From NCBI GenBank assembly GCA_029239785.1, contig JARBUG010000004.1, forward strand, positions 57,221-121,220: a stretch of DNA of 64,000 nt, read 5' to 3'. The notes beneath the pieces were generated by a model that worked only from the letters and a program-made list of their open reading frames with translations, was not told where the DNA came from and did not search any database. A program made the translations under genes and the position numbers. The stretch is from Symbiobacteriaceae bacterium (GTDB taxonomy: Bacteria; Bacillota; Sulfobacillia; Symbiobacteriales; Symbiobacteriaceae). Below are positions 56,163 through 64,000 of this stretch, piece by piece (positions within the stretch are counted from its first letter, which is position 1; every line of letters begins with the position of its first letter).

Positions 56163-56178
56163 AGACGGTATGCGAAGC

Positions 56179-56210
56179 GCCGAGGCGGACCAGCGAAGTC
56201 CGCCTCGGCG
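56179..56210 (+). terminator. Hairpin after cupredoxin gene
   Basis: CGCCGAGGCGGAC and GTCCGCCTCGGCG arms with a CAGCGAA loop, followed by TTACTCATTT. Confidence 0.8.
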
Positions 56211-56260
56211 TTACTCATTTCACTGAGACGGTCTACACGGCGTTGGGGCGTGACAAAATC

Positions 56261-56450
56261 TCCCGCGCGGTCCCGCGAGCTCCCGCGCACACATACAAAA
56301 ACGTACAGCGAAAGCGATAAAGCCCGTCGGCGTAGCGCCGGCGGCGTTTCACTATCTTCTCGTAAAAGCCGGTAAAAAGTCCCGCGAGCTCATACAAGCG
56401 TCCGCGAGCGTCCGCGAGCATCCGCGAGCATCCGCGAGGTCCCGCGCATA
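56261..56450. repeat. Clustered decamer repeats TCCCGCGAGC/TCCGCGAGC
   Basis: Three adjacent ten-base units at 56261-56290 (TCCCGCGCGG, TCCCGCGAGC, TCCCGCGCAC), one at 56380-56389, and four or five at 56401-56450 (TCCGCGAGCG, TCCGCGAGCA twice, TCCGCGAGGT, CCCGCGCATA). They flank a segment with A-rich runs. No gene could be supported in this 308-base gap. Function unknown: could be iteron-like protein-binding sites or a decayed element. Confidence 0.75.
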
Positions 56451-56470
56451 AAAACAAAACGGCCCGAACC

Positions 56471-57814
56471 CTACAGGGGCAACGTAAACGAGAACGTTGA
56501 CCCCTGACCCGGGGTGCTGGTTACACCGACCTCGCCGCCGTGCCCCCGCACGATGGACCGGACGATGGCCAGGCCCAGGCCCCGGCCCCGGCTGTGGCGC
56601 TTGCGGAAACGCTCAAAGACCAGGGGCAGCTCTTCCGGGGGAATCCCTTCGCCGGTGTCGGCGACCGCGACGATCACCTGGCCGCCCTCCCGGCGGGCTG
56701 TGACGGTCAGGCGCCCGCCAGCGGGCGTGTGCCGCAGCGCGTTATCCAGCAAGTTGAAGACCACCTGCTGCATGCGCCCCCCATCGGCCAGGGGATGGGG
56801 CAGGTCGCCCGGGAGACTCACCTCCACGGCCACCGCCTTTTCCTCGGCCTGGGGCCGGATGGCCGCCGCCGCCTGCCCGATGGGCAGGGCCAGGTCGAGG
56901 GGCTGCAGGTCGAAGGAGAGCTGGCCCTCATCCATCTGGGCCATATCCATCAAATCATCGACCAGCCGCCCGATGCGGACCGACTCTTCCTGCACGATGT
57001 GCAGATACCGTTCCTGCTCCTCGGGCGCCCGGACCAGGCCTTCGGCCACGGCCTGGGCGTACCCGCGAATATAGGAGAGCGGCGTCCGGAGTTCGTGGGC
57101 CACGTTGGCCAGGAACTCCCGGCGCCGTTTTTCGTAGCCTTCGAGCTGGGCAGTCATCTGGTTGACGGCGCCGGCCAGTTTGCCCAGTTCGTCGCCCGTT
57201 TCCACATCAACACGGGTAGAAAAGTCGCCCCGGGCGATGCGGACGGTGGCCCGTTCGATGGCGATGACGGGCCGCAGCAGGCTGCGGGCCAGCATGAGCG
57301 CCAGGCCGGTGCCCAGCAGCAGGGTGAGGGCCCCGGCCAGCCAGAGATAGCGCCGGGCCAGGCTGAGCGACTGCTTGAGCGGCGCGGCCGGTGCCAGCAG
57401 CACCACGGCCCCGAAGTTCTGCGAAACGGGCACCGCCGTGACGATGAAGCTGCCCCGGTCGAGGGGAACTTCGCCGACAAAGCGCGAGCCGCTTTTGGTG
57501 GCAACGGCGACGGCCTGGGGCGGTGCCGGGGTGACCGACGCGCCGGGAAAGTCGACGGGGTTGCCGGAGCGGTCCAGCACCAGCACTTCGCCGCCGACCA
57601 TGTGGCCCATCATGGGGGCCATGTCGAGGGTGGTGGGGTCGCTGGCCAGCAGGTCGGCCAGCTGGCGGCTGTGGTAGAGGAGGGGCTCGGTCACCTGGCT
57701 GCCGTAGAAATCGGTCAGGAGCTTGCCCAGGGCGATCTCCAGGGGCACCATGACGATCAGGATGAGTGCGGTGAAGGCGAGCCAGAGTTTGGCGACGATG
57801 CTAAGCTTTCGCAT
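56471..57814 (-). CDS. OmpR-partner sensor histidine kinase with HAMP domain
   Basis: 447 residues from ATG 57814, six bases after GGAGG. Two membrane helices (about 12-32 and 157-178) enclose an extracytoplasmic domain; HAMP RPVIAIERATVRIARGDFST; HisKA VAHELRTPLSYIRGYAQ with His240; HATPase with NLLDNALRHTP, DTGEGIP, FRKRHSRGRGLGLAIV. Start overlaps the response-regulator stop by 14 bases, so the pair is coupled. Signal unknown. Confidence 0.95.
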   Translation of the reverse strand: MRKLSIVAKLWLAFTALILIVMVPLEIALGKLLTDFYGSQVTEPLLYHSRQLADLLASDPTTLDMAPMMGHMVGGEVLVLDRSGNPVDFPGASVTPAPPQAVAVATKSGSRFVGEVPLDRGSFIVTAVPVSQNFGAVVLLAPAAPLKQSLSLARRYLWLAGALTLLLGTGLALMLARSLLRPVIAIERATVRIARGDFSTRVDVETGDELGKLAGAVNQMTAQLEGYEKRRREFLANVAHELRTPLSYIRGYAQAVAEGLVRAPEEQERYLHIVQEESVRIGRLVDDLMDMAQMDEGQLSFDLQPLDLALPIGQAAAAIRPQAEEKAVAVEVSLPGDLPHPLADGGRMQQVVFNLLDNALRHTPAGGRLTVTARREGGQVIVAVADTGEGIPPEELPLVFERFRKRHSRGRGLGLAIVRSIVRGHGGEVGVTSTPGQGSTFSFTLPL

Positions 57815-58502
57815 GGGGATCCTCCACAAAGCGGTAGCCGATGCCCCAGACGGTGGCGATCAGGCTGGCGCCATCGGCGAGCTCCTCGCGCAGGTTCTTG
57901 ATGTGGCTGTCGACGGTGCGGATGTCGCCTTCGAAGTCGGCGCCCCAGACCCGGTCGAGCAGCCGCTCCCGGGGGAAGGCCTGTCCGGGGTGGGCGGCGA
58001 GCAGGGTGAGGAGGTCATACTCCTTGGGCGTGAGCGACAGGGCACGGCCCCGGTAGGTGGCGGTGCGCTGGTCGGGGTTGATGAGCAGGTCGCCGCGGCG
58101 GATTTGGGTCTGGCCTTCGGCCGGGCTCTGGGTGCGGCGCAGGACGGCCTGAATGCGGGCGACCAGTTCTCGCCCGTCGAAGGGCTTGGCGACGTAGTCG
58201 TCGGCGCCCATGCGGAGGCCCTGGACCCGGTCGGGAATATCGCCCCGGGCGGTCAGCATGATGACCGGGATGGCCGTCTCTTCCCGGATGCGTTGGAGGG
58301 TGGCCCAGCCGTCGAGGTTGGGCATCATCACGTCGAGCAGCACGAGGTGGGGCGTTTCGGCGTTCATCTGCCGCAAGGCGGCGAGGCCGTCTGCTGCTTC
58401 GATGACGGTGAATTCGGTCTGAAGGTAGAGACGGATCAGGTCGCGCATGCGGGGTTCATCGTCAACGATAAGGACTTTGGGTTTGGGCACGGCGCTGTTC
58501 AC
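57801..58502 (-). CDS. OmpR-family response regulator
   Basis: 233 residues. Intact receiver: Asp14/Asp15, phosphoacceptor Asp57 (LVLLDVMMPNLDG), Thr84, Lys106; then winged helix LTPKEYDLLTLLAAHPGQAFPRE ... VWGIGYRF. GTG start without a strong SD. In contrast to the regulator at 51308 this one keeps all receiver residues. Partner of the kinase immediately downstream. Confidence 0.95.
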   Translation of the reverse strand: MNSAVPKPKVLIVDDEPRMRDLIRLYLQTEFTVIEAADGLAALRQMNAETPHLVLLDVMMPNLDGWATLQRIREETAIPVIMLTARGDIPDRVQGLRMGADDYVAKPFDGRELVARIQAVLRRTQSPAEGQTQIRRGDLLINPDQRTATYRGRALSLTPKEYDLLTLLAAHPGQAFPRERLLDRVWGADFEGDIRTVDSHIKNLREELADGASLIATVWGIGYRFVEDPHAKA

Positions 58503-58552
58503 CTGCCGGGGTTGGTATTGCCTATAAGATTACCACGGGGGGCGGAGAAGGG

Positions 58553-58590
58553 AAATCACCCCGGGGGGCGTGGCCCGACCGGGGTGATTG
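58553..58590 (-). terminator. Terminator of formate dehydrogenase operon
   Basis: On the minus strand AATCACCCCGG and CCGGGGTGATT arms around a 16-base GC-rich loop, followed by TCCCTTCTCC. Lies about 20 bases after the last gene of the operon. Confidence 0.7.
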
Positions 58591-58612
58591 ACGGATGGCA
58601 CCGGGCGCCGGG

Positions 58613-59437
58613 TCATGTGGTGAGGAGCCCCTGGGTGCTGACCAGGGCGTCTCGGAGGAGTTCGCCGGGGCGGTCCCGGAAGACCCGCTGGCAGGTGCCC
58701 AGCAGGTCGGCCAGGCCGACGCCCGGTCGGCGCTTCGGCGCCGCCTCCCGGGCGTCGAGGCCGAGGGCGTCGGCGCGGGTGCGGGACTCGGCGCCGACCA
58801 GGCCTGTGCAGAGCCGCATACAGCCATCGCACCGGGAGGGGATGTAGGCCGGCACCGGGAGGAGAATCGCCTTGATGCCCTTGGCGCCCAGGGCGGCGCC
58901 GACACCGCTGCCCCCGGCGTAGTGGCCTTCGTGGGCCACGGTGGCCCGGGGGTCGCCCTGCTCGGCTGCGGGGCCGAGGAGGAGGGAGGTGTAGCCGGGG
59001 CGGGCCAGGAGGCGCTCGGCGTCGGGGATTTCGAGACCGGGGAAGGTTTCGGCGAAGGTGACGCAGCCGGGGTCGAGGGTGAGGACGCCGGGGGCTTGGG
59101 CCGTGGCGGCCTCCGCCCCCAGCCGGCCCCGCAGCACCACCGCATCGTACCCGGCCTCTTTCAGCGCCGCGGCGAGGCGGCCGCCCAGACTTGACACCAC
59201 CGTCCGGCCGCCGAGCCGGGCGCCCAGGGCGAGGCGCCCTGCGACCCCGTCGCTCAGCGGCCCCACGGCCAGGGCCACATCACCCTCGGCCGCCCCTTCG
59301 CCGGCCAGCAGGCTGGCCACAAACCCCGCTCCGCCCACATACGACCGCTTCAACTCGGTATCGGTCGGCACTACCCAGGACCTACGAGCGCGAAGGTCAA
59401 CGTAGAGAATCTGTTCCGCGTAGCGCCACTCCGTCAT
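58613..59437 (-). CDS. Stand-alone aldehyde ferredoxin oxidoreductase N-terminal-domain protein
   Basis: 274 residues from ATG 59437. Begins EWRYAEQILYVDLRARRSWVV, then RSYVGGAGFVASLL, ALAVGPLSDGVAG, LKEAGYDAVVLRGRLG, GGSGVGAALGAKGIKAIL; these are AOR_N blocks that in aldehyde ferredoxin oxidoreductases bind the tungsten/molybdenum pterin. The usual 350 further residues with the rest of the cofactor site are missing; after the domain come CDGCMRLC and a short helical tail. Two bases after the NrfD gene in the formate dehydrogenase operon, so it likely serves the enzyme, perhaps as cofactor carrier or subunit. A longer frame upstream overlaps NrfD and is rejected. Confidence 0.8.
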   Translation of the reverse strand: MTEWRYAEQILYVDLRARRSWVVPTDTELKRSYVGGAGFVASLLAGEGAAEGDVALAVGPLSDGVAGRLALGARLGGRTVVSSLGGRLAAALKEAGYDAVVLRGRLGAEAATAQAPGVLTLDPGCVTFAETFPGLEIPDAERLLARPGYTSLLLGPAAEQGDPRATVAHEGHYAGGSGVGAALGAKGIKAILLPVPAYIPSRCDGCMRLCTGLVGAESRTRADALGLDAREAAPKRRPGVGLADLLGTCQRVFRDRPGELLRDALVSTQGLLTT

Positions 59438-59439
59438 GC

Positions 59440-60585
59440 TTACACCTTCTTCACACGATCTCCGAGCACGCCCGGCAGCTTCTCCGCCAGGAAGGTAAAG
59501 ACCACCAGCGTGCCGGCCGTCCAGCCGATGGACGAGAGCCACTCGGTCAGGCTCGGCCAGTAGCCCGAGGCGCCCATCGCCTCGTTCATGCCGGTAAAGA
59601 CCACGTTCATCCGCAGCGAGATCATCCCGTACAGGACGCCCACCGCCGCCCAGGTCAGGAGCCGACGGTCGTTCCGCCAGGCGCCCCGGGCCAGAATCGT
59701 CAGCGGCATCACGTAGCCGATCAGCATCTCCACCCACCAGAGGTAGCTGGAGATATCCGACCGGAACAGTGCCCCCACCGACCCCTCGATCACCAGCGAC
59801 GCCAGCCGCCACACGAAGGCGATGCCCAGCGCCACACCCACCGCCGCACCAAGCTTGGCCAGGAGGTTCGTCTGGAACGGCGTCTTGTACATCTTGCTGC
59901 TTACCGCTTCGATGAGGATCGTCACCGACAGGCCGGCCGCAACCGCCGTCAGCAGGTAGATGTAATTGAGCCAGGGATGGTACCAGAGGGCATCCAGCCG
60001 CTTGCCGGCGATCATGTAGAGCGTGCCCAGGCTGCTCTGGTGCATCGACGAGAGCAACACACCGAAGAGCACGAAGGCCGGTCCCACCCAGTGAATCGCA
60101 TGCTCCAGCTTGTGCGCCCAGGGCCGGTCGATCCGCTCCGTCACCCGGGGGCCGTTCTCCACCAGCAGGACGATCAGGTAGAGCGCCACGCACCAGGCCA
60201 CTTCAAAGAGCGCCGAATGGATGTTGCCCCAGAAGACCAGGGGGTTCATGATTCGCCACGGCAGGCCGATGTCGAAGGCCAGGCGGGCGCCCATCGACAC
60301 GTACATGATCGCCGCCCAGATGACCGAGCGCCGCATGATCTGCTCGTACCGGGCATCCTTCAGCATATAGCGCACGAAGGCCATGGTGAAGCCGCTGGCG
60401 CCCAGGGGGACCGTTACAATCACGTCCCAGGCCTTCCAGAGGCCCCAGGGCGTGGTGTCCGACAGGCTCGTGGATGCGCCCAGACCAACGAAGAGGCGCC
60501 AGATGGAGACGACGATGGCCGCCGCAAAGAGGAGCCACAGCGCCCCCTTGCCCCTGGTCAGCCGATACTCGCCAAAGCTAGTCAT
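59440..60585 (-). CDS. NrfD/PsrC/HybB-type membrane quinone-interacting subunit
   Basis: 381 residues, about nine to ten hydrophobic helices. Contains GLWKAWDVIVTVPLGASGF and SSLGTLYMIAGKRLDALWYH, typical of NrfD/HybB. It lacks heme ligands of FdnI; proteins of this type pass electrons between the iron-sulfur subunit and menaquinone. Overlaps the upstream iron-sulfur gene by eight bases. Expected to anchor the formate dehydrogenase. Confidence 0.88.
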   Translation of the reverse strand: MTSFGEYRLTRGKGALWLLFAAAIVVSIWRLFVGLGASTSLSDTTPWGLWKAWDVIVTVPLGASGFTMAFVRYMLKDARYEQIMRRSVIWAAIMYVSMGARLAFDIGLPWRIMNPLVFWGNIHSALFEVAWCVALYLIVLLVENGPRVTERIDRPWAHKLEHAIHWVGPAFVLFGVLLSSMHQSSLGTLYMIAGKRLDALWYHPWLNYIYLLTAVAAGLSVTILIEAVSSKMYKTPFQTNLLAKLGAAVGVALGIAFVWRLASLVIEGSVGALFRSDISSYLWWVEMLIGYVMPLTILARGAWRNDRRLLTWAAVGVLYGMISLRMNVVFTGMNEAMGASGYWPSLTEWLSSIGWTAGTLVVFTFLAEKLPGVLGDRVKKV

Positions 60586-61414
60586 GGTGCTTGCCCCCCT
60601 TGCTCGGGTGCTTGCCGGCGCCGGCGCCCGACCGAGCGCCTTCCTCCGCCGCAGCCACAGCGTTCCGCCGGCTGGAGTAAGCCATCAGCCCCAGCGACGA
60701 CAGGCCCACCACGCCCAGCAGGGCCGGCAGTTGGCGCATCGCCTTCCAGGTGAAGTTGGGCACTTCCTCCTCGGTCACGCCCTGCTTCAGCTTGGTCAAA
60801 TCCAGCGGCACGCCCGACAGATAGAGGACAGCGGTGCCGCCCGCCTCTTCCTCGCCGTAGATATGGTCGATATACTTGCCGTTGCCCTTGGCAATCCGCT
60901 CCCGGGCCATCTTCAGCAGGTCGGCCCGCTCGCCGAACTTGATCGCTCCGCTGGGGCAGGTGGCAGCACAGGCCGTCTCCATGCCGGCCTCGATGCGGTC
61001 GGCGCACATGGTGCACTTCTGCATCTTCGGGGTGGCCTTGTCAAACTGGTACTTCGGCACCCCGAACGGGCAGGCCACCTGGCAGTACCGGCAGCCGATG
61101 CACTTGTCGTAGTCGATGGTGACCGGACCGGCCTTCGTCTTCTTGATGGCGGCAGCGATGCAGACCGACTCACAGGCCGGATGCTCGCAATGCATGCACT
61201 GCTGCTTCGTAAAGGTCGAGACCGTTTTGCCATCCACTTCGGTAATCAGGAAGTCGATGGTGGTCCAGGTGTAGGCAGACCGCACGGGCGGGTTGGTGAA
61301 CTCGGCGTTAAACTCGGTCGGCACGGCCTGCAGGTTGTTCCACTGCTTGCACGCCACCTGGCAGCCCCGGCAGCCCATGCACTTGGTCAGATCGATCAGC
61401 ATGCCCTTTCCCAT
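60578..61414 (-). CDS. Four-cluster iron-sulfur electron-transfer subunit (FdnH/HybA type)
   Basis: 278 residues from ATG 61414, with CGGAGGTGA upstream. Sixteen Cys in four motifs: CMGCRGCQVACK, CEHPACESVC, CIGCRYCQVACPFG, CTMC ... CAATCPSGA, the arrangement of FdnH-like subunits with four [4Fe-4S] clusters. A single C-terminal helix near residue 230 anchors it. Carries electrons from the catalytic subunit to the NrfD-type protein. Confidence 0.95.
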   Translation of the reverse strand: MGKGMLIDLTKCMGCRGCQVACKQWNNLQAVPTEFNAEFTNPPVRSAYTWTTIDFLITEVDGKTVSTFTKQQCMHCEHPACESVCIAAAIKKTKAGPVTIDYDKCIGCRYCQVACPFGVPKYQFDKATPKMQKCTMCADRIEAGMETACAATCPSGAIKFGERADLLKMARERIAKGNGKYIDHIYGEEEAGGTAVLYLSGVPLDLTKLKQGVTEEEVPNFTWKAMRQLPALLGVVGLSSLGLMAYSSRRNAVAAAEEGARSGAGAGKHPSKGGKHHD

Positions 61415-61418
61415 GGTC

Positions 61419-64000
61419 TCACCTCCGCACCGGGCCGGTAGCGCCCGCCTTTACTAGGTTGCAAAGGAACGCCTTGTACTCGGGAATGTTGGTGTTGGCA
61501 TCGCCCACGTGCGGGGTCAGCAGGTTGGCGCTGTCCCCCGTGAACATGCCCCTGTATCCCCAGTGCCATGGCATGCCGACCACTTCGGTCACCACGCCGT
61601 GGACCGTCACCGGCTTCATCCGGGGCGATACCATGGCGGGCGCCGTCACTTCGCCGCGCAGGGTGCTGACGGTCACCTGGTCACCGGACTTGATACCGAT
61701 CTTCGCGGCCAGCGACTCGGAGATCTCCACGAACATGTCGGGCATCAGTTCGCCCAGCCACGGCGTGTTCCGGGTCATGGCGCCGGACTGCCAGTGCTCC
61801 GTGAGGCGGTAGGTGGTGCAGATGTACGGGAACTTCGTATCGCCCACGGCGGCCAGCTGGCCAAACTCGCCCTTGCCGCTGATGGTGGCGACCGGGTTGA
61901 ACTGCCGCTTGTTGAGGCGGTTCGTGGTGGGCGACTCGACGGGCTCGTAGTGCTCGGGCAGGGGGCCATCCTTCATGGCCGAGGGCGAGAAGAGCAGGCC
62001 CTTGCCTTCGGCATTCATGATGAACGGGGCGTTCGCCGAGGTGGCGGGGGGAATCATGGCGCCAGTGGCGGCATCCTTCCAGCCAAAGTCGGGCACGTCG
62101 GCGTTGTTCCACTTGGCGCCGTCCCAACTCACCAATGCCCGCTTGGGATCCCACGGCTTGCCGCTCGGGTCGGCAGAGGGCCGGTTGTAAGTGATGCGCC
62201 GGTTGGCCGGCCAGGCCCAGCTCCACTGCGGGTTGAGGCCCAGGCCGCCCGGGGCTTCCTTGATCCGGCTCTTGGCCATCGGCTTCTCCATGTCGGCCCA
62301 GTAGCCGGAGAAGATCCAGTTGCCGCAGGCCGTGGTGCCGTCATCCTTCAGGGCGGAGAACATGGGAATCGGCTTGCCGTCGGCGGACGTGTAACCGTTG
62401 ATTTCGAGTGCGACCTTCGCCACGTCGGGATGGTCGCCGTAGTTCCAGTTCAACTTGACGATCGGATCGGCGAAGACGCCGCCGTCTTTGGCGTACAGGT
62501 CGCGCAGCGCCTTGTAAAGCTGGTCCGCGATCAACAGATCGTCCTTCGCATCGCCCAGAGGCTCGACCGCCTTCCAGCGGTACTGAATCCAGCGGCCGGA
62601 GTTGGCCACGGTGCCTTCCTTCTCAAACGACGCCGCAGCGGGGAGGAGGAAGACCTCGGTCTTGATATCGGCCGGGTTGACGCCCGGGCGCCGCCAGAAG
62701 GAGGCGGTCTCCGTGTCGAACAGGTCGACGGCAACCAGCCACTCCAGCTTGCCCAGCGCCTTCCGTTCCCGGTCGACGTTGGGGCCGCCCACGGCCACGT
62801 TCTGGCCCCAGGCAAAGAGGCCCTTCAGCTCGCCCTGCGCCATCGACTCAAAGAGCGACATGTGGCTGTGGTCACGGGCGTCCAGCTTGGGCAGCCATTC
62901 GTAGCGGAAGTCGTTGGCCTTGGTCGCCTCAGCGCCCCACCAGGCCTTGAGCATGGAGGCCAGGAACTTCGGCCGGTTGGTCCAGAAGCCGGCCTTGGGC
63001 GTCGTTTCGTTGTACTTGGCCAGGGTCGGGTGGGCGCCGGCCGTGGGGTAGGGGAGGTACCCGGGCAGGTTGCCGAAGAGCATCGCCATATCGGTGGAGC
63101 CCTGCACGTTCGACTCGCCGCGCTGGGCGTTCACGCCGCCGCCAGCGATGCCGATATTGCCCAGCAGCAGCTGGGTGATCGCGATCGACCGGACGTTCTG
63201 CGAGCCGTGGCTCGACTGGGTGATGCCCATGGCGTACAGAATGTTGCCCGCCTTGTCGGGCCGGCCGGTCGAGCAGTAAAGTTCGGCGACCTTCAGGAAA
63301 TCGGCCTCGGTCATGCCGCAGGTGTCGGAGACCATCTTGGGCGTGTAGCGGGCGTAGTGCTTCTTCATGAGCTGCAGCACGCACTGTGGGTCCTGGAAGG
63401 TCGGATCAAGCTTAAAGGCGCCCTTTTCGTCCTTCTGGAACTGCCAGGTCTTGGTGTCGTACTTGACCTGCCCGTCGGGGCCGGGGGTGGCGCCGGAGAA
63501 GAGGCCGTCCTCGAACTTGAAGCCGGGGTCGACCAGGAATGAGGCGTTGGTATAAGCCGCCACGTATTCCTTGAAGTATTTCTCATTGGCGAGGGCATAG
63601 TTGATGATGCCGCCCCAGAACGCGATATCGGTGCCCGGCCGAATCGGCAGATAGATGTCCGCCAGGGCGGCCGTCCGGTTGAACTTGGGGTCGATGACGA
63701 TCAGCTTGGCGCCGCGCTCTTCGCGGGCCCGGTCGATCCACTTCATCGCCATGGGATGGTTCTCGGCGGGGTTGGCACCAACAGCGACGATCACGTCGGA
63801 GTTCTTGTAGTCGATCCAGTGGTTCGTCATGACACCCCGGCCAAAGGTTGCGGCCAGACCGGCCACAGTGGAGGAGTGTCAGAGGCGTGCGTGGTGCTCA
63901 ATACGCACCACGCCGGCAGCCCGGTGGAGCTTCTGCAGCAGGTAGTTCTCCTCGTTATCCAGCGCTGCCGAGCCAATATGGGCGATGGCGAAGGTCCGGT
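61419..64000 (-). CDS. Formate dehydrogenase catalytic subunit, selenocysteine-containing (partial)
   Basis: About 860 residues visible; the N-terminus with Tat signal and first [4Fe-4S] site lies past the right edge. Molybdopterin oxidoreductase blocks: GSAALDNEENYLLQK, then RLU-HSSTVAGLAATFGRG, MTNHWIDYKNSDVIVAVGANPAENHP, and a C-terminal molybdopterin-dinucleotide domain. In-frame TGA at 63879-63881 aligns with the Sec of FdnG/FdhF and the reading frame continues on both sides, so Sec is inserted. Treating it as a stop would cut off the gene and give a false GTG start at 63866. Oxidises formate to CO2, two electrons going to the iron-sulfur and NrfD subunits downstream. Confidence 0.93.
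63850..63881 (-). promoter_or_regulatory. Bacterial SECIS element with Sec codon
   Basis: Minus strand: TGA, 12 bases, then GTGGCC-GGTCT-GGCCGC. A six-pair stem with a GGTCT loop 18 bases after TGA, the same loop and distance as in E. coli fdhF. SelB binds this hairpin to recode UGA. Confidence 0.92.

Noticed and set aside
56401..56440. CRISPR array
   Set aside because: Repeat units are only ten bases and directly adjacent, with no spacers and no cas genes.
56233..56457. 74-residue minus-strand frame in the decamer-repeat segment
   Set aside because: No SD, no family, and its ends are made of the decamer repeats.
58613..60193. 526-residue reading of the AOR_N gene with an upstream extension
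   Set aside because: The extra 250 residues are the wrong frame of the NrfD gene; the AOR_N homology begins at ATG 59437.
61419..63866. Formate dehydrogenase as an 815-residue gene starting at GTG 63866
   Set aside because: The homology continues upstream through the in-frame TGA and a SECIS hairpin, so the start is an artefact of reading the Sec codon as a stop.

Overview
The window looks like chromosomal DNA from a high-GC, low-genome-GC-skewed-codon Firmicute of the Symbiobacterium kind. Support: T-box leader on glyQS, two ydaO-type (c-di-AMP) riboswitches, the Firmicute order recO ... glyQ-glyS ... ppdK regulator-ppdK ... dnaG-rpoD (sigA), strong AGGAGG ribosome binding sites with many GTG/TTG starts, and very high GC third positions. 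The genus is inference; the phylum is well supported. No tRNA, rRNA, CRISPR array or intact transposase was seen.

Layout. 1-12.2 kb: an ECF sigma fragment at the edge, a membrane M28 peptidase, a DesK/LiaR-type two-component pair, a secreted-type zincin fused to HEAT repeats, a decayed family 2 glycosyltransferase, a cytosolic 5'-nucleotidase family protein, oligoendopeptidase F, an M48 membrane peptidase and a CAP-domain exoprotein behind a c-di-AMP riboswitch. 13.2-19.3 kb: a compact bacterial microcompartment (BMC) operon with PduL-type phosphotransacylase, two hexamer shell proteins, three pentamer proteins, one tandem-domain shell protein, CoA-acylating aldehyde dehydrogenase, an RpiB homologue and a deoxyribose-phosphate aldolase fused to an extra N-terminal domain. 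This is the gene content of the sugar-phosphate-utilising class: deoxyribose 5-phosphate would be cleaved to glyceraldehyde 3-phosphate and acetaldehyde, and the acetaldehyde turned into acetyl-CoA and acetyl phosphate in the shell.

19.4-30.7 kb: ArsR-type regulator plus MFS exporter, recO, a GH26-like secreted hydrolase, a Dcu C4-dicarboxylate transporter, a DUF2157/GDYXXLXY pair, a sugar dehydrogenase-like exoprotein and an acyltransferase. 30.7-46.5 kb: housekeeping genes glyQS, the PPDK regulator and ppdK, dnaG and rpoD, with a second c-di-AMP riboswitch before a small zinc-ribbon protein and a PadR-controlled ABC exporter. 46.5-56.2 kb: secreted ankyrin protein, pstSCAB followed by a response regulator that lacks its phosphoacceptor aspartate, tatA, two ABC permease genes without an ATPase (the second fused to a large extra domain), and a copper-binding lipoprotein. 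56.2-64 kb (minus strand): a repeat-rich intergenic segment, an OmpR-type two-component pair, and a formate dehydrogenase operon whose catalytic subunit runs off the end and contains an in-frame TGA with a good SECIS hairpin, i.e. selenocysteine.

Metabolically the set (formate dehydrogenase, Dcu, PPDK, acetaldehyde-to-acetyl-phosphate BMC) suggests a facultative or microaerophilic heterotroph using organic acids, nucleosides and formate. The most unusual items are the aldolase fusion and altered RpiB in the BMC operon, the selenoprotein formate dehydrogenase with a lone aldehyde oxidoreductase N-domain protein, the orphan permease fusion, and the receiver-defective regulator behind pst.
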